Of a stretch of DNA of 64,000 nt, positions 45,892 through 54,883 are shown piece by piece (position 1 is the stretch's first letter; each line of letters starts with the position of its first letter). The notes under the pieces were generated by a model. It saw nothing but the letters and a program-made list of their open reading frames with translations. It was not told the origin of the DNA and searched no databases. The translations under genes were made by a program, and so were the position numbers. Source of the DNA: Clostridium mobile (GTDB lineage Bacteria; Bacillota; Clostridia; Clostridiales; Clostridiaceae); NCBI RefSeq assembly GCF_018918285.1, contig NZ_JAHLQF010000003.1, positions 682,001-746,000 on the forward strand, given 5' to 3'.

Positions 45892-46084
45892 AAAAATGCT
45901 ATGTAATGTGCCCTATGCATATGAGCAAAACTTAGAAATTCTTAATTTATTTTAGAAAGATACCGTTAAGATGCTGTACATGTTTGATCGAAGAGAGTTT
46001 GTCAGCATTAGGGAGCTTTATGAAATAAATTTTAGAAGTTCTTATTGAAGCGAATCAGCATAAGAAACATTGCATAGCATTTTT
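45892..46084 (+). repeat. repeat element A, copy 1 (193 nt, candidate structured RNA)
   Basis: The ends pair over 18 bp: AAAAATGCTATGTAATGT with ACATTGCATAGCATTTTT (one wobble). Inside are TTCTTAT/ATAAGAA near the 3' side and ATGCTG/CAGCAT in the middle. Copy 2 at 57523-57635 is nearly identical outside an 80-nt gap bounded by the direct repeat TTTTAGAA (45950-45957, 46030-46037). Confidence 0.85.
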
Positions 46085-46240
46085 TATTTGTTGCACCATA
46101 TATTAGTTTCTAATACATACCTCAGTTCCTTTATGTTTTTCAAATATATTTTCAGATATAAATTTCTAGAGAGATAATTTAGTTTCACAAATAAAGAGCT
46201 AAGCAACATTTACACTTTAATCTTTCATAGGTATATCTTA

Positions 46241-46284
46241 TAATTACATATATATGTTATATGATATTACCATATATGTAATTA
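46241..46284. promoter_or_regulatory. inverted repeat upstream of EBP2
   Basis: TAATTACATATAT (46241-46253) and ATATATGTAATTA (46272-46284) are a perfect 13-bp inverted repeat spaced by 18 nt, ending 20 bp before the EBP2 start. It could be an operator or a leader hairpin. Confidence 0.5.
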
Positions 46285-46304
46285 CAAGGTAAAAGGGGGA
46301 TAAT

Positions 46305-47696
46305 ATGATTAATAATTCGTCCTATGCGGAGAAAATACTTGAGTGCTTATTAGATAATTTGGATGAGGGGATTCACATTGTAGATTCTAGTGGGAGAACT
46401 ATATATTACAATAAAAGCATGGGAAAAGTGGAGGGGATAGATCCTAGTGAAGTATTTGGGAAAAAAGTTAATGAGTATTTGGAAAACGTAGAAGAAAATT
46501 CATCTACTCTTATAAAGGCTTTAAAAACTGGGGAGAGAATTCAAGATTTAATACAACATTATAGTAATGAGAATAATAAGAAGGTTATAACCATAAATAC
46601 TACCGTTCCGGTAGTTGTAGAAGGAGAGAATGTAGCGGCTATTGAAATTGCTAAAGATATGACTCAACTTAGAGAACTAACAGAATGTATATATAAATTA
46701 CAGAAAACTAATGAACCAACAAAAAAACATTATACTTTTAGTGATATATATGGTAAAGGTGAAGAGATGAAAGAAGTTATAAAAAAAGCCAAAAGAGCAA
46801 GTATATCTAATTCACCTATTTTGATTTATGCAGAAACTGGTTGTGGAAAAGAAGTTTTTGCCCAGAGTATTCATTATGATGGATTAAGAAGAGATAAACC
46901 ATTTATACCAATAAACTGTGCCGCTATTCCAGCTACTTTACTTGAAGGCATGTTGTTTGGCACAGAAAAAGGAAGCTTTACTGGAGCAGAAAATAAAAAA
47001 GGATTATTTGAAGAAGCAAATAGAGGTACTATTTTATTAGATGAAGTTAATTCCATGGAACCTTATTTACAGTCTAAGCTTTTAAGGGTGCTTCAAGATG
47101 GCTGTATAAGACCTATAGGTAGTAATAAAACAATAGAGGTAGATGTAAGAATAATAGCTACAATAAACGAAGAGCCTAAAAAGCTTATAGAAAGTGGAAA
47201 GCTTAGAAAAGATTTTTATTATAGATTGAGTGTTATAAGTATAAACATACCTCCATTAAGAGAAAGAAAAGAAGACGCACCTATGCTTATAAAAAAATTT
47301 ATTCAACAATATAATAAAATTTTACATAAAAATATAGAAAAAATAGATGACAAAGCTATGGAAGCACTATTGGAATATAATTGGCCGGGAAATATAAGAG
47401 AACTTAGAAATGTAATTGAAGCAGCTATGAATATGGTAAACTATGATGCAATTTTAAGTGAAAAACATTTTGAATCTATAATAGTAAATAGTTTTTTTAA
47501 TAAAAATAACGTAGATATTGATAATTTAAACATTGATAAAGATTTTAGCTTAGAAAAGTATATTGGAGATACAGAGATTAAAATAATAAAAAAAGCTTTA
47601 AAAGAGAATGATTATAATATTACTAAAGCTTCTAAGAAATTAAATATTTCAAGACAAAATTTACAGTATAAAATAAAAAAATATAATATAAATTAA
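46305..47696 (+). CDS. sigma-54-dependent enhancer-binding protein (PAS-AAA-HTH), RocR-like, EBP2
   Basis: A 463-residue activator: a PAS domain (about 12-120; GIHIVDSSGRTIYYNKSMG), an AAA+ domain with Walker A variant AETGCGKE at 176-183 (Ala instead of the usual first Gly), GSFTGA at 223-228, Walker B ILLDEVNSM, and an HTH (NITKASKKLNISRQNLQYKIKKY). The DExNSM form is typical of RocR-type regulators of arginine/ornithine catabolism. It lies directly upstream of the sigma-54-controlled ornithine operon, its probable target. The PAS domain may bind ornithine or a related amino acid (inference). Start preceded by AAAAGGGGGATAAT. Confidence 0.95.
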   Translation: MINNSSYAEKILECLLDNLDEGIHIVDSSGRTIYYNKSMGKVEGIDPSEVFGKKVNEYLENVEENSSTLIKALKTGERIQDLIQHYSNENNKKVITINTTVPVVVEGENVAAIEIAKDMTQLRELTECIYKLQKTNEPTKKHYTFSDIYGKGEEMKEVIKKAKRASISNSPILIYAETGCGKEVFAQSIHYDGLRRDKPFIPINCAAIPATLLEGMLFGTEKGSFTGAENKKGLFEEANRGTILLDEVNSMEPYLQSKLLRVLQDGCIRPIGSNKTIEVDVRIIATINEEPKKLIESGKLRKDFYYRLSVISINIPPLRERKEDAPMLIKKFIQQYNKILHKNIEKIDDKAMEALLEYNWPGNIRELRNVIEAAMNMVNYDAILSEKHFESIIVNSFFNKNNVDIDNLNIDKDFSLEKYIGDTEIKIIKKALKENDYNITKASKKLNISRQNLQYKIKKYNIN

Positions 47697-47700
47697 TATC

Positions 47701-47845
47701 TGCAAAATGTTCAGAAAAATTAGATAAGTGCAAAAATGTTTTACATATGCAGCAAAATATTTTGCACTTATGATACATTTGGTAATTTATGGGATTGATT
47801 AGAATAAATGAAATAAAAATTTAAAATTGATGCAAATTTTTTTGC
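47701..47845. promoter_or_regulatory. candidate EBP2 upstream activator sites
   Basis: GCAAAATATTTTGC (47752-47765) is a perfect 14-bp palindrome. GCAAATTTTTTTGC (47832-47845) matches 12 of 14 and starts exactly 80 nt later. Weaker relatives are GCAAAATGTTCAGA (47702) and GCAAAAATGTTTTAC (47730). A 12-bp outer inverted repeat ATAAGTGCAAAA (47724) / TTTTGCACTTAT (47760) joins two of them. All lie 55-200 bp upstream of the sigma-54 promoter. Confidence 0.6.
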
Positions 47846-47850
47846 TTTAA

Positions 47851-47892
47851 AAAACCATGTATAGGGCTGTAACCGCCTAAATACGTGGTTTT
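47851..47892 (+). terminator. hairpin insulating EBP2 from the ornithine promoter
   Basis: AAAACCATGTAT / ATACGTGGTTTT (one wobble) with a partly paired loop (AGG/CCT), ending CTTTATTGG seven nt before the -24 element. Confidence 0.6.
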
Positions 47893-47898
47893 CTTTAT

Positions 47899-47914
47899 TG
47901 GCACGTCAATTGCT
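47899..47914 (+). promoter_or_regulatory. sigma-54 promoter of the ornithine operon
   Basis: TGGCACGTCAATTGCT matches the -24/-12 consensus perfectly; the ortA start is 61 nt downstream. Confidence 0.92.
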
Positions 47915-47974
47915 ATAGAAGTAAATAAGTGAAAAATCATTTGAAAAATATTAAATTATGGTAGGTGAAATTTT

Positions 47975-48268
47975 ATGATAGAAAAGGGTACATGGGTTGA
48001 AATTGAAGAGATTGTGTTAAGACCAGAGGAGAGGGCAGAAAACATACCTAAGGAAACAAGAAATACATCATTAAAATGTTGGATAAGAGGAAACTGCTTA
48101 AATGACTGTGAGATAGGTGAGGAAGTTGAAGTTGAAACCATTGTAGGAAGAGTGGTTAAAGGAAAAATTGTAGAAGTGGAACCAGGATATTATCATTCCT
48201 TTGGAAGATATGTAAAGGAAGTAGAGTATATAGGTAAGCAAGCAAGAAAACTTATAGAACAGCAGTAA
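47975..48268 (+). CDS. ortA: 2-amino-4-oxopentanoate thiolase, alpha subunit
   Basis: A 97-residue protein and the first gene of the ornithine operon. It matches OrtA: GTWVEIEEIVLRPEERAENIP, TSLKCWIRGNCLND and VEVEPGYYHSFGRYVKE. With OrtB it splits 2-amino-4-oxopentanoate with CoA to acetyl-CoA and alanine, the last step of oxidative ornithine breakdown. It follows a perfect sigma-54 promoter, with ATG after GGTAGGTGAAATTTT. Small size is normal for the family. Confidence 0.92.
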   Translation: MIEKGTWVEIEEIVLRPEERAENIPKETRNTSLKCWIRGNCLNDCEIGEEVEVETIVGRVVKGKIVEVEPGYYHSFGRYVKEVEYIGKQARKLIEQQ

Positions 48269-48302
48269 TAAAGTTTGTTTATAGTTAAGGGGGGAATAGG
48301 CT

Positions 48303-49715
48303 GTGAATAAATATGATGAGCTTATGGCAAGAAAGAATGAAATAATGCTAAAATCTGTCGGCTTAGATTATGATAAATATGAAAATGGAAAACTTTCATT
48401 TGATTATGAAAAGCTTATGAAGGATGTAGGATATTCTTTAGAGGAAATTGAAAACATTCAAAAAGAGGCAGGAGTAGGAAATACTCCATTATTGGAATTA
48501 AGAAATATTACAAAGCTTGCAAGAAAAGTATCTAAAACTGGTAAAGCAGCTAGGATATTTGTAAAAGATGAAAGTTGTAATCCATCAGGAAGTTTTAAAG
48601 ATAGAAGAGCTAGTGTTTCTGTATATGATGCCATGAAGAGAGGATATAAAGGAGTAGCAGCAGCAACTTCAGGCAATTACGGAGCAGCGGTTGCATCTCA
48701 AGCTAATATAAGAGGACTTAGATGCATAATAGCTAACGAATGTTATGACTCAAGTAAAATAGGACAACCAGAAATATTAGAAAAAGGTAGAAAGTGTGAA
48801 GGATATGGTTCAGAAGTTTTAAGGCTTACTGTAGGACCAGAACTATTCTATACATTTTTAAAAATACTTGAAGATACAGGATATTATAATGCTTCATTAT
48901 ATTCAACCTATGGAGTGGCTGGTATAGAGACCTTAGGAAGTGAAATTATTAATGAATGTAGAGAAAGGCTAGGAAAAGATCCTTCGGCTGTAATAGTAAC
49001 TCATGCAGGTGGAGGAAATGCCACAGGGACTGCAAGAGGAATTATAAAAGCAGGAGCAAAGGATGTAAAAATTGTAGGTGCATCTGTAGATCTCTCAGGG
49101 TTACATATGGCATCTGACATAGACTTTAATAAGAAATCCTTTACAACAGGTCATACTGGTTTTGGAATCCCATTTATGACTAATCCAGATAGATCTGATG
49201 TTCCAAGAAGTGCGGCAAGGCCTTTAAGATATTTAGATAGATATGTAACTATAAGTCAAGGAGAAGTATTTTGGATGACAGAACTTGTGGCACAGATAGA
49301 GGGGCTTGAAAGAGGACCTGCTGGGAATACATCTTTAGCAGCAGCCTTTGTTATTGCTCAAGAATATGATGATGATGAAATAATAGTGGTTCAGGAAACT
49401 GAGTATACAGGAGCAGGTAAACATTTAATACCTCAGCTTAATTTCGCAAAAGAAAATGGAATAGAAGTTTTTGTAGGAAATCCAAAGAATCAAATACCAG
49501 GTAAGAATATAATATTACCTTCTAATCCTAAACTAGTATCTGTAAAAGAAATGGATATGAGTGCTTTAAGAAACTCTTATGTTAAAAATGTTTTGAAAAA
49601 AGTGGATGATAATAAAATTTATAAGATTGACTTTGACTTTTTATTAGATGAAACAAAGATGAGTAGAGAAGAGCTTATGGAAATATTAAATGAAAATAAT
49701 ATTGAAATAGAGTAG
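48303..49715 (+). CDS. ortB: 2-amino-4-oxopentanoate thiolase, beta subunit (PLP)
   Basis: A 470-residue PLP enzyme of the threonine-synthase-like fold. The PLP lysine is in SCNPSGSFKDRRAS; the phosphate cup is HAGGGNATGTARG; VQETEYTGAGKHLI is near the C-terminus. The start is GTG at 48303, after AAGGGGGGAATAGGCT, 34 bp after ortA. It forms the catalytic partner of OrtA. Gene order ortA-ortB-oraS-oraE agrees with Clostridium sticklandii-type clusters. Confidence 0.94.
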   Translation: MNKYDELMARKNEIMLKSVGLDYDKYENGKLSFDYEKLMKDVGYSLEEIENIQKEAGVGNTPLLELRNITKLARKVSKTGKAARIFVKDESCNPSGSFKDRRASVSVYDAMKRGYKGVAAATSGNYGAAVASQANIRGLRCIIANECYDSSKIGQPEILEKGRKCEGYGSEVLRLTVGPELFYTFLKILEDTGYYNASLYSTYGVAGIETLGSEIINECRERLGKDPSAVIVTHAGGGNATGTARGIIKAGAKDVKIVGASVDLSGLHMASDIDFNKKSFTTGHTGFGIPFMTNPDRSDVPRSAARPLRYLDRYVTISQGEVFWMTELVAQIEGLERGPAGNTSLAAAFVIAQEYDDDEIIVVQETEYTGAGKHLIPQLNFAKENGIEVFVGNPKNQIPGKNIILPSNPKLVSVKEMDMSALRNSYVKNVLKKVDDNKIYKIDFDFLLDETKMSREELMEILNENNIEIE

Positions 49716-49726
49716 GGGTGAATTTT

Positions 49727-50092
49727 ATGAAAAGACAAGATGATTACGAAAATAGAAGACAGCATTTAAAAGATTTAACAGATGAACAGCTATATGAAAG
49801 ATTTTGGAGCCTTACTGAACAAATTGTAAAACCATTAGTAGATTTATCATATACACATACATCTCCAGCTATTGAGCGTTCAGTACTTTTAAGAATGGGA
49901 TTTTCAAGTCTTGAAGCTAAGCCTATAGTGGACTATGGCACTAAATGGAATCTTCTTGGAAAAGGTATAGGAAATGTAGTTTTAACTTATGGGAAATTAA
50001 AAAATAAAGATTATTTAGAGGCGGGAAAAGAATTAGCTAGTGGAATAGGTTGGGATTTAATTGTGGAAAACATGAAAGGCGGTGATAAATAA
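49727..50092 (+). CDS. oraS: D-ornithine 4,5-aminomutase, small subunit
   Basis: The start is set at 49727 (MKRQDDYENRR) after TAGGGGTGAATTTT, giving 121 residues, the normal OraS length. Conserved features are RRQHLKDLTDEQLYERFWSLTEQIVKPLVDLSYTHTSPAIERSVLLRMGFSS and the GIGWDLI tail. It supports the B12- and PLP-dependent large subunit and overlaps its start by one base (TAATG), so the two are translationally coupled. Confidence 0.94.
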   Translation: MKRQDDYENRRQHLKDLTDEQLYERFWSLTEQIVKPLVDLSYTHTSPAIERSVLLRMGFSSLEAKPIVDYGTKWNLLGKGIGNVVLTYGKLKNKDYLEAGKELASGIGWDLIVENMKGGDK

Positions 50093-52296
50093 TGGCTGAA
50101 AAGTTATATGCTAATAAAAAAATAGATGTGGAAGAAATATTAAAGGATTTAGATATATATGAACCAAAATGGAGAGGATGGCATTGGAGAGAAGCTTATC
50201 CAGAAGGAGAAATGGGGGAATTTACTTATAAAGAAATATCACAGCCATTAAAAAATAGCCAACCATTACCAGCAGCTAGAAGTTTTAATAATATAGATCC
50301 TCAACCATTGCCAGTTATCACTACAGAAATAGCTTCAGGAAGATTTGAAGATGATTTGAGAAGAATGAGAATGGCTGCCTGGCATGGTGCAGATCATTTG
50401 ATGGTTATAAGAACAGCTGGACAAAGTCACTTTGATGGATTGATAGAAGGAACACCAGAAGGGGTAGGAGGAGTTCCTATTACTAGAAAACAGGTAAGAG
50501 CTACAAGAAAAGCTATAGATTTAATAGAAGAGGAAGTAGGAAGAAAAATTAATTTCCATTCCTATGTTTCGGGTGTTGCAGGACCGGATATAGCCGTTAT
50601 GTTTGCGGAAGAAGGAGTAAATGGAGCGCACCAAGATCCTCAGTACAATATACTTTATAGAAATGTAAATATGTTTAGATCTTTTGTGGATGCTGCTGTG
50701 GCTAAAGGCATAATGGCTTCAGTAGATATGTTACAAATAGATGGAGCACATAATGCTAATGCAACAGCTATGAAAGGTTATAATGTAATGCCAGAGCTTA
50801 TGGTTCAACATGCTATAAACTCTAAATTCTCAGAGATGGTAGGTATGAAACCAGAAAATATTGCACTATCTACGGTACCACCTACATCTGCCCCAGCTCC
50901 TTGTATGAGATATGATTTACCTTATGCAGTTGTTTTAAGACAGCTATTTGATAGATATAAAATGAGAGCTCAAATGAACACTAAGTATATAGAATCCTGT
51001 GAAAGGGAAGCTACGGTTGGACATACATTAAATTTATTAATATCAGAACTAACCTCCGCTCATATTCAAAGTACTATAACTCCAGATGAAGGCAAAAACG
51101 TTCCATGGCACTATAACAATATACATGCTATAAATACAGCTAAACAGGCATTTGTAAGTATGGACGGATTAATGGATATGGTAGAGCTAAAGAAAACAGG
51201 ATATTTACCAGAAAAGGTAAGAGAAATAAAGGAAAGAGCTATTTTGTTCCTAGAGGAAATGATTGAAGCTGGTGGATACTTTAAAGCAGTAGACCAAGGA
51301 TTTTTCGTAGATTCAGGTTTATATCCAGAAAGGAATGGAGACGGAATTGCAAGAAAGATGGACGGCGGAGATGCTGTGGACACTATAGTAAAAAGAGAAG
51401 AAGATTATTTTGCTCCAGTTTGTGGACATTTTGGATATAACAATGTAGCAAAGGAATATAAAAAGTCATGTGATGCTATAAATGAATGTACATTATGTAA
51501 TCATTCAAAAATCAAGTATATAGATGAACTTGATGAGAATGACAATGTATTTAATAGAATGGAAAAAGTTAAGGAAGATGGTACAGTAGTGCCAGAAGTT
51601 CAGTGGAGTAAGGATGGATATTTGAAGGTTACTCTATTCTTACCGGAAAATGAACAGATAAGTGAAGCAGCTGCATTGGAAATAGGAAAGAGAATGAATC
51701 TAAAAGATGTAGAGATTATTCATAAGCAGGTATTACAAATGTCTGAAGGAACTTTAGTTGAAATTAAGGGAGTTTGTGATTTTACTCCTGTAATACGTGA
51801 TGAATTGGTTCTACCAAAGAGAAGAAAAGTTTTACCTGATGATATAATGAGAGATTATGTAAAGAAAAATCCAATAAAAGTTGTTGCCGCAACAGTAGGA
51901 GAAGATGAGCATTCTGTTGGATTAAGAGAAGTTATTGATATTAAGCATGGAGGCGTTGAAAAATTTGGTGTTGAAGCAGTATATCTTGGAACTTCATGTC
52001 CAGTAGAAAAGCTTGTAGATGCAGCTATAGAGTCAAAAGCTCAGGCAATATTATGTAGTACTATAATTACTCACAATGATGTACACACAAAGAATATGCA
52101 AAAGTTAAATGATTTGTGTATAGAAAAAGGGGTAAGAGATAAGTTAATACTTGCATCTGGTGGAACTCAAGTAACAGACGAAATAGCAAGAGCAAATGGA
52201 ATGGATGTTGGTTTTGGAAGAGGTTCTAACGGTACAGATGTTGCATCATTCATAATTAAAAAACTCATGGGAGTTAACACAGAGGAAGATGAATAA
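50092..52296 (+). CDS. oraE: D-ornithine 4,5-aminomutase, large subunit (B12 and PLP)
   Basis: A 734-residue adenosylcobalamin enzyme turning D-ornithine into 2,4-diaminopentanoate. A PLP-binding TIM barrel fills the first 450 residues (SYVSGVAGPDIAVMFAEEGVNGAHQD). The C-terminal Rossmann B12 domain has EDEHSVGL with the cobalt-ligating His607 and DIKHGG with Lys618; the 11-residue spacing equals that of the PLP lysine and cobalamin histidine I recall from the C. sticklandii enzyme. It is the cobalamin consumer of this locus and links it to the corrinoid importer near 16 kb. A Cys-rich DAINECTLCNH segment is also conserved. Confidence 0.96.
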   Translation: MAEKLYANKKIDVEEILKDLDIYEPKWRGWHWREAYPEGEMGEFTYKEISQPLKNSQPLPAARSFNNIDPQPLPVITTEIASGRFEDDLRRMRMAAWHGADHLMVIRTAGQSHFDGLIEGTPEGVGGVPITRKQVRATRKAIDLIEEEVGRKINFHSYVSGVAGPDIAVMFAEEGVNGAHQDPQYNILYRNVNMFRSFVDAAVAKGIMASVDMLQIDGAHNANATAMKGYNVMPELMVQHAINSKFSEMVGMKPENIALSTVPPTSAPAPCMRYDLPYAVVLRQLFDRYKMRAQMNTKYIESCEREATVGHTLNLLISELTSAHIQSTITPDEGKNVPWHYNNIHAINTAKQAFVSMDGLMDMVELKKTGYLPEKVREIKERAILFLEEMIEAGGYFKAVDQGFFVDSGLYPERNGDGIARKMDGGDAVDTIVKREEDYFAPVCGHFGYNNVAKEYKKSCDAINECTLCNHSKIKYIDELDENDNVFNRMEKVKEDGTVVPEVQWSKDGYLKVTLFLPENEQISEAAALEIGKRMNLKDVEIIHKQVLQMSEGTLVEIKGVCDFTPVIRDELVLPKRRKVLPDDIMRDYVKKNPIKVVAATVGEDEHSVGLREVIDIKHGGVEKFGVEAVYLGTSCPVEKLVDAAIESKAQAILCSTIITHNDVHTKNMQKLNDLCIEKGVRDKLILASGGTQVTDEIARANGMDVGFGRGSNGTDVASFIIKKLMGVNTEEDE

Positions 52297-52345
52297 AGCT
52301 ATGTAGGTGATGTACAATTAAGAATTGTATAAACAGGGGGATTTT

Positions 52346-53713
52346 ATGAAAGTTGATTATTTAGTAGCAGAGATAGGGAGTACTACCACATTGGTAACAG
52401 CTTTTAATGTGAAGATTAAGAAAGACAAAAGCATATTTGTGGAAGCTGCTTTTCAAGGAAAGAGTTGTACTACAGTACTAGATGGAGATGTAACTATAGG
52501 ACTTAAAAATGCTGTTAAAGACATTGAAAATCAAGTAGGTGAGCCAATCACTTGGGGTAAGATGCTTGCAACTAGTAGTGCAGCAGGAGGACTTAAAATA
52601 ACAGTTCATGGACTTATGGAGAGAATGACTGTTAAAGCTGCAAAAGAAGCTGCATTAGGTGCTGGTGGCATAATAAAAATGGTTACATCAGGAAAGATGA
52701 GAAAAAGTGATATAAAGATGATACATGAAATAAATCCCAACATGATAATGATTGCAGGGGGAACGGATTATGGAGAAAGAGAAACGTCCCTTTATAATGC
52801 AGAGATTATAAGTAAGGAAAAATTTAACGTACCCATAGTATATTGTGGAAACATTGAAAATAGAGAAGAAATAAAAGATATATTTAAGGATCAGGAATTA
52901 TATATTATTGACAATGTTTATCCAAGTATAGATGAATTAAATGTAGAACCAGCTAGGAAGGTAATACAAGAAGCTTTTGAAAGAAATATTGTAAAAGCTC
53001 CAGGAATGAATAAAATAAAGGAAATGGTAGACGGAAGCATAATTCCTACTCCTGGAGCTGTTATGGAAAGTGCAAAAATTCTTTATGATATGATAGGAGA
53101 TTTAGTAGTTCTAGATGTAGGGGGAGCTACCACAGACGTACATTCTGTTACAGAGGGCAGCGCGGTAGTTTTAGATATGCTTGTAAATCCTGAACCAAAG
53201 GCAAAAAGAACCGTAGAAGGAGATATTGGAGTATTTATAAACAGTAAAAATATTATAGACATATTGAATATTAGAGATTTAGGAAATTTTAAAAAGGAAT
53301 ATATAAGTAGTCATATAAAAGCAATACCTACAGAAGGTGATGAAATAAATGCTAGTAGTATATTAACTAAAAAAGCTTTAGATGTTGCAATAAATAGACA
53401 TGTAGGAACTATAAAGAGAAAATATGGTGGGGAAAGTGGATTTATAGCCTATGGAAAAGATTTATCACAAGTTAAATATATAATAGGCACTGGTGGAGCA
53501 CTGACTAGATTACCAGTAGGCAAAGAAGCTCTTTTAAATATAAGATACATGAGAGATGATGTTACAATGCTCCCAAGAAAAGGCGCTGAAGCGCTTTTAG
53601 ATAAAGATTATATTATGGCCTGCGCAGGAGTCTTAAGTAGGGAGAATAAAGAAGCTGCTGAGGCATTACTAAGACAGAGTTTGATGATAACTAAAGACAT
53701 GGAAGAATTATAG
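52346..53713 (+). CDS. MutL/GlmL-family ATPase, aminomutase-associated
   Basis: The start is set at 52346 (MKVDYLVAEIGS) after CAGGGGGATTTT. The 455-residue protein is of the ASKHA fold: DYLVAEIGSTTTLVTAF as phosphate 1, VVLDVGGATTDVHSV as phosphate 2, and IIGTGGALTRLP. GlmL/MutL proteins accompany B12-dependent glutamate mutase and aminomutases and are thought to reactivate or protect the cobalamin enzyme. Its place right after oraE supports that role for OraSE. Confidence 0.9.
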   Translation: MKVDYLVAEIGSTTTLVTAFNVKIKKDKSIFVEAAFQGKSCTTVLDGDVTIGLKNAVKDIENQVGEPITWGKMLATSSAAGGLKITVHGLMERMTVKAAKEAALGAGGIIKMVTSGKMRKSDIKMIHEINPNMIMIAGGTDYGERETSLYNAEIISKEKFNVPIVYCGNIENREEIKDIFKDQELYIIDNVYPSIDELNVEPARKVIQEAFERNIVKAPGMNKIKEMVDGSIIPTPGAVMESAKILYDMIGDLVVLDVGGATTDVHSVTEGSAVVLDMLVNPEPKAKRTVEGDIGVFINSKNIIDILNIRDLGNFKKEYISSHIKAIPTEGDEINASSILTKKALDVAINRHVGTIKRKYGGESGFIAYGKDLSQVKYIIGTGGALTRLPVGKEALLNIRYMRDDVTMLPRKGAEALLDKDYIMACAGVLSRENKEAAEALLRQSLMITKDMEEL

Positions 53714-53741
53714 TAATAAAGAAAAAAAGGAGAGTCTCGTT

Positions 53742-54839
53742 ATGAGAAAACAGTATCCCTGTGTGGAAGTTGATTTGTCAAAAATAACTTACAATGCAAA
53801 ACAAATTTTATCCATGTGTAAAAATAAAGGAATAGATGTCGTTGGAGTAACCAAGGTTTTCTGCGCAGAGATTCCTATTATAAATGCTTTACTTCAGGCA
53901 GGATTTACTCATGTTGGAGATTCTAGAGTGCAAAATTTAAAGAAAATGGAGCAGATAAATTGCAAGAAAATGTTGCTTAGAATTTCTATGGAAAGTGAAG
54001 CAGAACAGGTAATTAAATATAGTGATGTTAGTTTAAATTCTGAATTAAAAACTATAAAAATATTATCTCAGAAAGCTAAAGAAGTAAACAGAACTCACAA
54101 TATTATTTTAATGGTAGATATAGGTGATTTAAGAGAAGGCGTTTTAATAAAAGATGTGCTAGGCATAGTTAAGGAGATAATGAATTTACAGCACATAAAA
54201 TTAGTAGGGTTAGGTACTAATGTAACTTGTTATGGAGGAGTAATTCCTGATAGGGATAACTTGATGAAACTTGTAAACTTAAGGAGTGAAATTAAAAATC
54301 TTTATAAATTGGATTTACCTATTATTTCAGGGGGAAACTCTAGCAGTTTATATCTAGTAATGAATGGCTCTATTCCTAAGGAAATTAATCAGCTGAGAGT
54401 GGGAGAGGGAATTATACTTGGACGTGAAACTTCTTTTGGAGGTCCAATACCAAATTGCTATGATGATGCTTTTATACTTAAAGGTGAAATAGTGGAAATA
54501 AAGGATAAACCTACAGTTCCCACAGGAAAGATAGGCATGGATGCCTTTGGAAACAAGCCTCATTTTCAGGATAAAGGCATAAGAAAAAGGGCTATTGTAG
54601 CAGTGGGAAGACAGGATATAAAAGTAGATGGACTTTTTCCTTTAGATAAAAACATAAGTATTTTTGGAGCCAGTAGTGATCATTTACTTTTAGACGTTAC
54701 AGACAGTGCAAGTCCACTAAAAGTAGGAGACATTGTGGAGTTTAAAATGGACTATGGTTGTGTACTTGCATCAATGACTTCAAATTATGTTAAAAAGTAC
54801 TATGAAAAACAACCAGAGTATTCCTTAGTTAATTGTTAA
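53742..54839 (+). CDS. orr: ornithine racemase (PLP, alanine-racemase fold)
   Basis: A 365-residue fold-III PLP enzyme converting L- to D-ornithine for OraSE. The N-terminal barrel has the PLP lysine in DVVGVTKVFCAE, GDSRVQNLKKM, ISGGNSSSLYL and LRVGEGIILG, and a C-terminal beta domain follows. It lies in the operon between the GlmL-like gene and ord. Start after AAAAAGGAGAGTCTCGTT. An alanine or YhfX-type racemase is the alternative, but the context is decisive. Confidence 0.92.
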   Translation: MRKQYPCVEVDLSKITYNAKQILSMCKNKGIDVVGVTKVFCAEIPIINALLQAGFTHVGDSRVQNLKKMEQINCKKMLLRISMESEAEQVIKYSDVSLNSELKTIKILSQKAKEVNRTHNIILMVDIGDLREGVLIKDVLGIVKEIMNLQHIKLVGLGTNVTCYGGVIPDRDNLMKLVNLRSEIKNLYKLDLPIISGGNSSSLYLVMNGSIPKEINQLRVGEGIILGRETSFGGPIPNCYDDAFILKGEIVEIKDKPTVPTGKIGMDAFGNKPHFQDKGIRKRAIVAVGRQDIKVDGLFPLDKNISIFGASSDHLLLDVTDSASPLKVGDIVEFKMDYGCVLASMTSNYVKKYYEKQPEYSLVNC

Positions 54840-54883
54840 TTAGAAATTTGAACGGTTAAATAAATTATTTGGAGGGGTTTAAT

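Larger units (their letters stand above)
45524..46304 (+). other. 780-bp noncoding region holding repeats B1, A1 and a B remnant
   Basis: No credible gene on either strand. In order it holds the MutS-gene promoter region (to about 45660), repeat B1 (45739-45806), repeat A1 (45892-46084), a decayed copy of the B 3' flank (about 46121-46160), and a 13-bp inverted repeat (46241-46253/46272-46284) just before the EBP2 gene. Confidence 0.7.

Noticed and set aside
45700..46100. Repeats A and B as a CRISPR array or an insertion sequence
   Set aside because: Only one copy of each per site, no regular spacers, no cas or transposase gene, and no terminal target duplications evident.
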